From contig JABSOG010000014.1 of assembly GCA_013216025.1 (NCBI GenBank), positions 1-34,503 on the forward strand: 34,503 bases of DNA. Direction: 5' to 3'. Below, piece after piece: positions 17,820 to 25,329 of the stretch. Position numbers and translations under genes: made by a program. The DNA comes from Algicola sp. (GTDB lineage Bacteria > Pseudomonadota > Gammaproteobacteria > Enterobacterales > Alteromonadaceae). How positions within the stretch are numbered: the stretch's first letter is position 1; every line of letters starts with the position of its first letter. The notes beneath the pieces were generated by a model. It ran no database searches and was not told the DNA's origin. It saw only the letters and a list, made by a program, of their open reading frames with translations.

Positions 17820-19271
17820 TTAGTTAATCTTTTTCAGCGCCGTCAACAACTTAGCTGGAATGCGCTTTTTGATTTCACTTTCTTTTGATTCGATTTCAAT
17901 CTGCTGACGCAAATCATCCATCATAGCCGGAATGCCTTCTATAAACTGGCTGAAATATTGTTTGTAATCCAAATCACCAAAGGCGGTATTGGCCTTAAAC
18001 ACCCATTGCATTTCTTGCGACATGCTTTTAATGGCTTTTTTAATCGAGCCCTTTTGCTCAATATTGTCTTGAATAACCTGATTAAGCGATTGTTTTTCAT
18101 CGATAATATACGGCACGTTATAAAACGCCGCATAAGCCCCTTTGGGCATCGCTTTATCGCCCTTTTCAATCACGTCGAACACTTCTTTGAGTGACTTGTA
18201 TATCGCGTCACTGGGCTGCTTGAGCTGAGGATGTTGCTCGACAATACCCGACATTTCACTGCTGCCCATTTTGGCGAACAGTTGTTTATCAGAGCGGATC
18301 ACAAATTTGTCACCAAGGCTGTTAGTCACCTTGATACCCGTCATGGTGCCATCGTTGTTGTGTAAAAACTGGGTCAATGCGCCAGATACTGCCGAGCCTT
18401 TTTCGCGTTCTTTTTCTTTGTCAGTCTTTTTGTTCTCTGGATCTTCCATGGCCAGCACAAAGCTGTCGATTTGTGATCGTGGCACCCGCAAATGCCCTGC
18501 AGAGAACGCGTCAGACAAATAGTGATCGGCAAAGGCGTTGGCAAAAATTGCCAATCTAACCATTCTTTCTTTAGACATATTGTTGAAATAACGCTGTGAA
18601 AATTTCTTACGTGGAAACAACTTAGGCAACTTGCGATACTTCCGTGAGAGTCTCTCATCATATTCAGAATCTTCCACTAGTTTTTTGAGCTGTTTGGTTC
18701 TGGTTTTGCAGCCTTTTTTATCCTGCTTTTTTTGTTCGTCAGTGCATTTTAGATGGGCCAAACGGGCAAACCACAACGCTTTGCCATGCATTTCGATGTA
18801 CTTTGTGATGTTGTGCCAAGCAAAATGGCTGTAGTTGTCGTGAGCCAATGAAACATAACGAATTTTTTTAGTGACAAAACGAATATCATCGCAACCACCA
18901 TAGACCTTTTTAGTGCGAATGTTTTCAATTTCTAACTCGACACATTTTTTCAAACTACCCCGGTTGCGCTTGAAAAAGCCGTTCATCACAATGGCATCGT
19001 CTAGGGCAATTTCTTCGATACTGCGATACATATCGCCAGACATCGCCATTAATTGACCATAACTGTAACTGACATCCATTTCGAGATTTTCGATGCTGTT
19101 GGGGTAAACACTAGTAGCCCCATTTTCCATATAACGAGCAAAAGCAGTATTGCCAATCAGCGCGTGCTCTCCGGCATCAAAGGCCATTGCGTTAAAAGCA
19201 CACAAAGCGCCTAGGCTTACTGTAATAAGAGTTGCGGTGACAAAAGTTTTACTGCATTTTAAATAACTCAA
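17820..19271 (-). CDS. Secreted protein resembling zinc-dependent phospholipase C / S1-P1-like fold
   Basis: Signal peptide MSYLKCSKTFVTATLITVSLGALCAFNAMA; His/Asp-rich blocks DAGEHALIG, SLAHDNYSHFAWHN..EMHGKALWFARLAH, ANAFADHYLSDAFSAGHLRVPR. Confidence 0.6.
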   Translation of the reverse strand: MSYLKCSKTFVTATLITVSLGALCAFNAMAFDAGEHALIGNTAFARYMENGATSVYPNSIENLEMDVSYSYGQLMAMSGDMYRSIEEIALDDAIVMNGFFKRNRGSLKKCVELEIENIRTKKVYGGCDDIRFVTKKIRYVSLAHDNYSHFAWHNITKYIEMHGKALWFARLAHLKCTDEQKKQDKKGCKTRTKQLKKLVEDSEYDERLSRKYRKLPKLFPRKKFSQRYFNNMSKERMVRLAIFANAFADHYLSDAFSAGHLRVPRSQIDSFVLAMEDPENKKTDKEKEREKGSAVSGALTQFLHNNDGTMTGIKVTNSLGDKFVIRSDKQLFAKMGSSEMSGIVEQHPQLKQPSDAIYKSLKEVFDVIEKGDKAMPKGAYAAFYNVPYIIDEKQSLNQVIQDNIEQKGSIKKAIKSMSQEMQWVFKANTAFGDLDYKQYFSQFIEGIPAMMDDLRQQIEIESKESEIKKRIPAKLLTALKKIN

Positions 19272-20803
19272 TGGTCTTTCCTTGAAGATTCTTGCAATGG
19301 TTTTTGAATTAGCTCTTGAATTAAAAGTTGGTCGAGACTGCCCTTGTTCAGCTCAAAAAAACCATGGGCCATACCTTGGTAAACATCGCTGTCGATATTC
19401 GACAACGAAATAATAATCAATGTATCGTCAACCGACTCAAAAGCGACCTCACCGGCCTGAAAATCGACTGAAGAAAAGTCGAAACGACTGTCATCACTGA
19501 CTAATTTGCCGTAAAAAGTGCTGGCAGTGGCCATAACCGCACTGTCTTTAATATTGATGATGTTGCCACTAGCGCCCAAAACACTGTTTAGGATCTCAAC
19601 ATACGACTCATTGACCGAAAAGTTTTTGGCCACCACGTTGTTGAGCTTCACCAGTTTGCAGTTGTTTAAGGTCAATGTCTGGTAATATCCGCTGAACTCG
19701 GTGTGGTCATCATGCACACATTCACCGATTCGATTGTTTGGCGGCGGCGACACTTTTTCGACCGTTACCGGGTCGTTTGCCAAAGCACTCAACAGGGTTT
19801 GATTGAACTGCCGCGTTTTTGATTTCATTGGCACATGCCCAGCATCGGCTATAAAATGCAACTCTGCCCGGGGTAATACATTTGCGATTGCAATACCCGT
19901 TCTGGCTGGGGCAACCGGGTCATCGGCCCCCCAAATCAGTTGGGTCGGCGCCACTTTTGGATAATTCAGCAACGAAAAATCAGTCTCCATCAATGCCAGT
20001 GCCGCATTGGCGTTGGTGCTGCCCGACAGGGTCAGTTTTCTTAAGGTGCCATCTTCTTTAACCAGCGTGGTGGGGTCGTACAAAGAGCCAGTCAATTCAA
20101 CCACTTGATTAGAAAAGTTTTCAACTCTGGCAGTAAAGCGGCGCAGCCTCGACGACTGGGTATGGTTTTCAATATCCAAATCGGCTAGGTGTTTAATAAA
20201 TGTGGTGCGGCGAATAACCCCTGCGGCATCGACCAACACCAGTTTTTTCAGTTGGTTAGGATAAGTCGCTGCAAAAAATAAACTCAACGCGCCGCCCATA
20301 GAATGGCCGACGAGAGTGGGTTTGCCTGTAGCCTTGTTTTGGGCGTAGTTATCGATAAACCAGTTGATGATCCGGCTGTATTGCTTGGGTGAGTATTTAA
20401 AATAGACCCCTTTGGACAGGCCAAAGCCCGGCAGGTCGAGCGCAAAGACGTGGTAGTCTTTTTCAAGCGCCGGAATGACCGACAACCAGTCTTTGGAGGC
20501 AGCAACACCCAAACCGTGGATTAAGATAACAATGGGTTTGTGCTCATTACCAACCTTGCTTTGGACAAAAAACAGCGGGCTTTGGTGAATGGGTTCAATC
20601 ACCCGATAAAATTGATAATGCTCAGGGTAGTCTGCAAGGTCAGTATCGGTGATGCGGGGCAGTTTTTCTTCGCCCAAGTCCATGAATTTTCTGACCGCTT
20701 TTTTACTATTGTTAAACACGTCATCAAGCCAACCTGCGTTGGCAGCAGGGTTGCAAAGCAGTGCCAAACACAATAGCAGCAATGTTCTTTTGATCATATC
20801 CAT
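19268..20803 (-). CDS. Secreted alpha/beta hydrolase (lipase/esterase-like) with a C-terminal beta-solenoid-like domain
   Basis: ILIHGLGVAASKDWLSVIPAL, nucleophile elbow GHSMGG, VDAAGVIRR, IWGADDPVAP, DAGHVPM; start at 20803 gives MDMIKRTLLLLCLALLCNPAANAG; ATGA overlap with the next gene. Confidence 0.88.
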   Translation of the reverse strand: MDMIKRTLLLLCLALLCNPAANAGWLDDVFNNSKKAVRKFMDLGEEKLPRITDTDLADYPEHYQFYRVIEPIHQSPLFFVQSKVGNEHKPIVILIHGLGVAASKDWLSVIPALEKDYHVFALDLPGFGLSKGVYFKYSPKQYSRIINWFIDNYAQNKATGKPTLVGHSMGGALSLFFAATYPNQLKKLVLVDAAGVIRRTTFIKHLADLDIENHTQSSRLRRFTARVENFSNQVVELTGSLYDPTTLVKEDGTLRKLTLSGSTNANAALALMETDFSLLNYPKVAPTQLIWGADDPVAPARTGIAIANVLPRAELHFIADAGHVPMKSKTRQFNQTLLSALANDPVTVEKVSPPPNNRIGECVHDDHTEFSGYYQTLTLNNCKLVKLNNVVAKNFSVNESYVEILNSVLGASGNIINIKDSAVMATASTFYGKLVSDDSRFDFSSVDFQAGEVAFESVDDTLIIISLSNIDSDVYQGMAHGFFELNKGSLDQLLIQELIQKPLQESSRKDH

Positions 20804-20884
20804 AGCGAAGGACGGCTTCCTAAACAACAAAAATTAAATCTCATAACGGAGCGCGATTTTAACAGCTTGTTTTGTAATAAACTC

Positions 20885-20997
20885 CCCCGCAGCAAGCTGT
20901 CTCGCTTAGGCTCGCCTCTCACTTCGTGGGAGCAGGGTATTTTATTAAATTAAGAGCAAAAACGAAAGCAAAATAGTTGGCACAGCAAGCTGCGGGG
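20885..20997. repeat. Inverted repeat pair
   Basis: CCCCGCAGCAAGCTGT (20885-20900) versus the reverse complement of ACAGCAAGCTGCGGGG (20982-20997); 14 of 16 positions complementary. Confidence 0.6.
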
Positions 20998-21002
20998 AAA
21001 GA

Positions 21003-21149
21003 CAGGTTTTATGCTCCAGGCAAAACCTAAGCACCTACATCCGTGTAGGCGCAGGTTTTATGCTCCAGGCAAAACCTAAGCACCTACATCCATGTAGGCG
21101 CAGGTTTTATGCTCCAGGCAAAACCTAAGCACCTACATCCATGTAGGCG
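21003..21149. repeat. Three tandem copies of a 49-bp double-hairpin repeat (repeat B)
   Basis: CAGGTTTTATGCTCCAGGCAAAACCTAAGCACCTACATCCATGTAGGCG at 21003-21051, 21052-21100, 21101-21149; only one substitution between units. Confidence 0.95.
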
Positions 21150-21172
21150 ACCCGACAATCTACTTTTCGTTC

Positions 21173-21217
21173 TGCCACGCAGTGGCACCAAATAGAGCTG
21201 CCTAAGCAGATTTATTC
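21173..21217 (-). repeat. Palindromic intergenic repeat A, copy 3 (inverted)
   Basis: Reverse complement GAATAAATCTGCTTAGGCAGCTCTATTTGGTGCCACTGCGTGGCA, nearly identical to copy 2. Confidence 0.8.
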
Positions 21218-21286
21218 AGGAAGTGTAAAAAGCCAAACCATTATCGTATAGTGTCAGCCATCAGTTACAACTTGGTGATAAACCCA

Positions 21287-22261
21287 ATGAAATCCTTTAC
21301 TAAACAATCCCTTGGTTTTTTTCCAACGCCATTGGTTAAGCTTGACCGTTTAAGCGCCGCCCTTGGTGGACCGAGCATTTACATGAAGCGTGATGACCTA
21401 ACGGGCCTTGCGCTCGGTGGCAATAAAACCCGCAAGCTCGAATATATTCTGGGGGATGCGCTGAGCAAAGGTGCTGACACCATCATCACCGCAGGTGCAG
21501 CACAGTCAAATCATTGCAGGCAAACCGCAGCAGCAGCGGCAAGCCTTGGATTGCAGTGCCACCTAGTGCTGGGCGGCGACCAACCGGATGCTGACAATGG
21601 CAATCTGTTACTTGATAAATTGTTCAACGCCCAAATTCACTGGGCGGGCACGCACCGTAAAGGTGAAGACATTCCAAAAATTGTTGAGCAATGTAAACAA
21701 GCGGGTAAAAAACCTTATGTGGTGCCTTATGGCGGCTCAAATGAACTAGGGGCAGTGGCTTATATCGAAGCGATGAAAGAGCTGGCAACACAACACCGCC
21801 TTGATGCCTTCAGTCATATCATTTTTGCCTCCAGCTCTGGCGGCACCCATGCAGGGTTGATGATTGGCAACAAATGGTGCGGATCCTCTTGTCAAATTTT
21901 GGGCATCAATATCGACAAGGGTGAAGCGGGCGAACTGCCGTTCGAGCAACAGGTGCTGAAACTAGCCAATTCAACCGCTCAATTTGTCGGCCTTGACTAT
22001 CAATTCAGTGCTCAAGATGTGCAGCTAAATGATGACTATGTCGGCGAAGGTTATGGGGTGATTGGCGATTTAGAGCGAGAAGCCATTTCCCTAACCGCGC
22101 AAACCCAAGGCATTTTACTTGACCCAGTTTATACCGGCAGGGCCATGGGCGGTTTGATTGACATGATTAGACAAGGCAAATTCAAATCTTCAGACAACGT
22201 GCTGTTTTGGCACACCGGCGGAGCCCCTGCACTGTTCGCTTACGCAAAAGAGTTGTCATAG
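21287..22261 (+). CDS. D-cysteine desulfhydrase / 1-aminocyclopropane-1-carboxylate deaminase family (PLP-dependent)
   Basis: FFPTPLVKLDRLSAALGG..IYMKRDDLTGLALGGNKTRKLEYILGDAL..TAGAAQSNHCRQTAAAAA; C-terminal LFWHTGGAPALFAY. Confidence 0.9.
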   Translation: MKSFTKQSLGFFPTPLVKLDRLSAALGGPSIYMKRDDLTGLALGGNKTRKLEYILGDALSKGADTIITAGAAQSNHCRQTAAAAASLGLQCHLVLGGDQPDADNGNLLLDKLFNAQIHWAGTHRKGEDIPKIVEQCKQAGKKPYVVPYGGSNELGAVAYIEAMKELATQHRLDAFSHIIFASSSGGTHAGLMIGNKWCGSSCQILGINIDKGEAGELPFEQQVLKLANSTAQFVGLDYQFSAQDVQLNDDYVGEGYGVIGDLEREAISLTAQTQGILLDPVYTGRAMGGLIDMIRQGKFKSSDNVLFWHTGGAPALFAYAKELS

Positions 22262-22776
22262 TGAAATTAAAAGCGAAATTAAAAGCGAAATTAAAAGCGA
22301 AATTAACAGCATTTACCCCCGCAGACCATGCTTTGCTGCTCAGCTGGATCCCCGATGCCGACTTTGCCTTGCTGTGGGGCGGACCAAGGTACAAATGGCC
22401 ACTCGATAGCACTCAAATAACCACCTATCTCGACAACGAACCGGTGTCAGCTTATTTATTTGTCGATGATGAACAGCCCATTGGTTACATAGAGTTGGCG
22501 CAAAAACCTGACAATCAAATCACCTTGTGTCGCATATTGATTGCAGATCCCAATGCGCGGGGCAAGGGATATGGTGCAACGCTGATTGGGCTTGCCATCG
22601 AAAAAGCCAAAACCGAGTTTGGCGCAGTCACCGTCGAACTCGGCGTGTTTGAAAATAACCACGCTGCCCGACGCTGTTATGCAAAGCTCGGTTTTGAGAT
22701 CTATCAACAAAATACTTCGATTGAACATAAGGGTGAAAACTGGCCATTATTGCGCATGAAAATGAAGCTGGACTAG
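22261..22776 (+). CDS. GNAT family N-acetyltransferase with (KLKA)n N-terminus
   Basis: GTG start overlaps upstream stop (TAGTG); acetyl-CoA motif CRILIADPNARGKGYGATLIGLAIEKA and FENNHAARRCYAKLGFEIYQ. Confidence 0.85.
   Translation: MKLKAKLKAKLKAKLTAFTPADHALLLSWIPDADFALLWGGPRYKWPLDSTQITTYLDNEPVSAYLFVDDEQPIGYIELAQKPDNQITLCRILIADPNARGKGYGATLIGLAIEKAKTEFGAVTVELGVFENNHAARRCYAKLGFEIYQQNTSIEHKGENWPLLRMKMKLD
22264..22311 (+). repeat. 12-bp coding tandem repeat (aaattaaaagcg x3 plus one diverged unit)
   Basis: Direct reading: aaattaaaagcg at 22264, 22276, 22288; aaattaacagca at 22300. Confidence 0.95.
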
Positions 22777-22800
22777 TATTAAGACAAAGAAGCGGGGATA

Positions 22801-22849
22801 CAGGTTTTATGCTCCAGACAAAACCTAAGTACCTACTTACATGTAGGCA
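22801..22849. repeat. Dispersed fourth copy of 49-bp repeat B
   Basis: CAGGTTTTATGCTCCAGACAAAACCTAAGTACCTACTTACATGTAGGCA aligns without gaps to the tandem units, about 5 substitutions. Confidence 0.9.
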
Positions 22850-22879
22850 AATCCCCCCCCTACAAATGAGGAGAAAGCC

Positions 22880-23407
22880 ATGATCAGAGGTGAACGCGTT
22901 AACTTGCGGACTATCCGCGAAAAAGATCTCGACGAGCTGTATAACCTGTCTTGCGAAGTCGAAGACGCTGGCGAATTTATGCCGGTTGCACTGCAATCAC
23001 AAAGTGGTTTTAAAGCGCAATTTCAGCAAAGCGGTTTTTGGTCTGACGATATGGGCGAACTGGTGATTGAAACCGCCGCGGGTGAGATTGCAGGCATTAT
23101 TGGTTTTACCAAAACCGCGCATTATATCGACGGTTTCGAGCTTTTTTACCGCATATTCGAATCCAAACACCGAGGCAAAGGTTTGATGAGCGAAGCCCTA
23201 CCCGCTTTTATTCGTTTTATCTTTCAATCAAAAAATGTCAATCGCTTGCAGGCGGTGACTGTTGAAGGCAATGAAGCCTCGGTGGCCATTTTAGACAAAA
23301 TGGGTTTTGTGTTTGAAGGCACCATGCGTCAGGCACGGCACCTTAAAGGTCAGCATGTTAATTTGAAGGTTTATGCGATTTTGAAAGACGAGGCGCTTGC
23401 TAGCTGA
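22880..23407 (+). CDS. GNAT family N-acetyltransferase (RimJ/RimL-like)
   Basis: MIRGERVNLRTIREKDLDELYNL..FYRIFESKHRGKGLMSEALPAFIRFIF..EASVAILDKMGFVFEGTMRQA. Confidence 0.9.
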   Translation: MIRGERVNLRTIREKDLDELYNLSCEVEDAGEFMPVALQSQSGFKAQFQQSGFWSDDMGELVIETAAGEIAGIIGFTKTAHYIDGFELFYRIFESKHRGKGLMSEALPAFIRFIFQSKNVNRLQAVTVEGNEASVAILDKMGFVFEGTMRQARHLKGQHVNLKVYAILKDEALAS

Positions 23408-23419
23408 CGCTGTATTGGC

Positions 23420-23603
23420 CTCATATGGAGGATGGGCCGAGGAACGAGGCGTAGTTAGCGCTTGCGCGTAACCCATCGGTTATTCGTCGTTAATCGGCAA
23501 ATGTTGGTAGGGGAAATGATGGTTTCACCCATGGTTTGTTGTTGGATTCGACGGTTTTGATGGGTTACGGCTCGTTCCTCGCCTAACCCATCCTCCATAT
23601 GAG
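23420..23603. mobile_element. MITE-like non-coding element with terminal inverted repeats
   Basis: Left end CTCATATGGAGGATGGGcCGAGGAACGAGgCGTA; right end is the inverted repeat TACGgCTCGTTCCTCGcctaaCCCATCCTCCATATGAG; 17-bp perfect terminal arms, no transposase. Confidence 0.7.
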
Positions 23604-23634
23604 CTCTAAACAGGTTCTTAGGTGCGCCAAACTT

Positions 23635-25104
23635 TTACGGCGTCATCTCAGCTACAGTCTCACCGTCATCTTTCCAACCTTGAATCTCTTCGGCACTCGC
23701 CTTGGGCGAAAACATACCTGTATAGGCATAGAAAATGCCGATAACCGGCGACAACCAGCAAGCAAAGGCCAGCGGAATATATAGTAGATTGGTGAAATCG
23801 CCATCAACGCCAATATTCAATGTCAGCGCGGTGATCACAAACGCACCACCGGCATTCCAGGGGATCAACGGTGACATCAAAGTTCCGCCTTCTTCAATGG
23901 CACGAGACAAGTTCAATGTCGAATAACCCATGCCACGATACGCTGGAGCATACATTCTGCCCGGTAACGCGATTGACAAGTACGGGTCACCAGCGACCAA
24001 GTTGGTCGCAAATGAAGTGGATATCGCCGCAGTTTGCAACCCAGCAAAGGTTTTAACTTTGTTACGTATGGCCTTAATAATCGATTCGAGACAGCCCGTT
24101 TTTTCTAGCGCACCGCCAAACCCCAACGCTATCAAAATCAGTGAAATAGTCCACATCATCGACTGAATGCCACCTTTGTTAAGCAAGAGATCGATTTCAT
24201 TGACGCCGGTCTCGATACTGTAACCGCTGTTGGCGAAGGTAAATACTTCGTGCAAGCTATTGCCCTGAGTGAGCATGGCAAACATACCACCCACAACTAC
24301 CCCGGCAAACAATGACGGAATGGGCGGCATTTTTTTGATGGCTAACACAATAACCAGTACCGCAGGTATCAATAATACCGGCGAAATAGTGAAATGCTTA
24401 TCTAATGCAGCGGTAATGGCGTTGATATCCTCGAACGATACCGGGTTATTACCTATCACAAAAAAACCAACAACAAGGTAGATCACCAAGGCAATCAGCA
24501 TCGCAGGCACCGTGGTGGGCATCATGTTTTTAATGTGATCAAATAAATTAGTACCAGTTACCGCAGGCGCCAGATTGGTGGTATCAGACAAAGGCGAAAT
24601 TTTATCACCAAAAAATGCCCCAGACACCACCGCACCAGCCGTCCAGTATATTGGAATTTCAAAACTGTTGCCAATCCCTACCAGCGCTAAACCAACAGTA
24701 CCAACCGTGCCCCATGATGTGCCCAAAGACACTGACACTACGGCACACAGCACCATGGCGGCGGCGAGAAATATCTCGGGTGAAAGAATTTTCAGACCAT
24801 AATAAATCAGCGTGGGCACTGTGCCAGAAGCAATCCAGACACCAATGATCATGCCGACGGTTATAAGTACCGACACCGATGGCAGTGCGACATGAATAAC
24901 GTGAAAAATGCCTTTTTCAATCTCGGCCCATTTCAGGCCTTCTTTGAATCCAACCAATGCAGTCAGGGCCAAACCGATAGCTAGGGGTATATGAGGGGTA
25001 AAATCTTTAAAATAAAACAGCTGTATGCCCAGTAAAATAAGCGTTAACACAATCGGTGTTAAAGCCAATAAAAGACTGGGATGTGGGCGTTTGGTTTGAG
25101 TCAT
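23635..25104 (-). CDS. Na+/H+ antiporter NhaC family protein
   Basis: 489 aa polytopic protein; SLGTSWGTVGTVGLALVGIG, FGDKISPLSDTTNLAPAVTGTNLFDHIKNM, EEGGTLMSPLIPWNAGGAFV. Confidence 0.9.
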   Translation of the reverse strand: MTQTKRPHPSLLLALTPIVLTLILLGIQLFYFKDFTPHIPLAIGLALTALVGFKEGLKWAEIEKGIFHVIHVALPSVSVLITVGMIIGVWIASGTVPTLIYYGLKILSPEIFLAAAMVLCAVVSVSLGTSWGTVGTVGLALVGIGNSFEIPIYWTAGAVVSGAFFGDKISPLSDTTNLAPAVTGTNLFDHIKNMMPTTVPAMLIALVIYLVVGFFVIGNNPVSFEDINAITAALDKHFTISPVLLIPAVLVIVLAIKKMPPIPSLFAGVVVGGMFAMLTQGNSLHEVFTFANSGYSIETGVNEIDLLLNKGGIQSMMWTISLILIALGFGGALEKTGCLESIIKAIRNKVKTFAGLQTAAISTSFATNLVAGDPYLSIALPGRMYAPAYRGMGYSTLNLSRAIEEGGTLMSPLIPWNAGGAFVITALTLNIGVDGDFTNLLYIPLAFACWLSPVIGIFYAYTGMFSPKASAEEIQGWKDDGETVAEMTP

Positions 25105-25329
25105 AAATTACCTGTTATTATTGTAGTCTGGGCCAATGCGGCTAGGCCAGTTTTGATAGAACAAAAGTAATGAGCCGGGCATTGTAGCAGCAAGTTAGGT
25201 GATTTTCGAATCCAAGTCGCTCTAAGGTGATAATAGCGTCGCTCTTTGCACTTCAGGGCAATCTAAATAGGCTTGATTTGGTATTGGTTTACAGCGGGGC
25301 ATTGACTTGTTCGATTTGCAAGCTATTCG

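Noticed and set aside
21003-21149. CRISPR-like array of three regular repeats
   Set aside because: Units are contiguous 49-bp copies with no variable spacers and no cas genes nearby; better described as a tandem palindromic repeat.
22853-22860. C8 homopolymer upstream of the GNAT gene as a phase-variation tract
   Set aside because: Short, upstream of the Shine-Dalgarno-like gaggag, and not within a -35/-10 spacer that I can identify; a sequencing or length artefact is equally likely.
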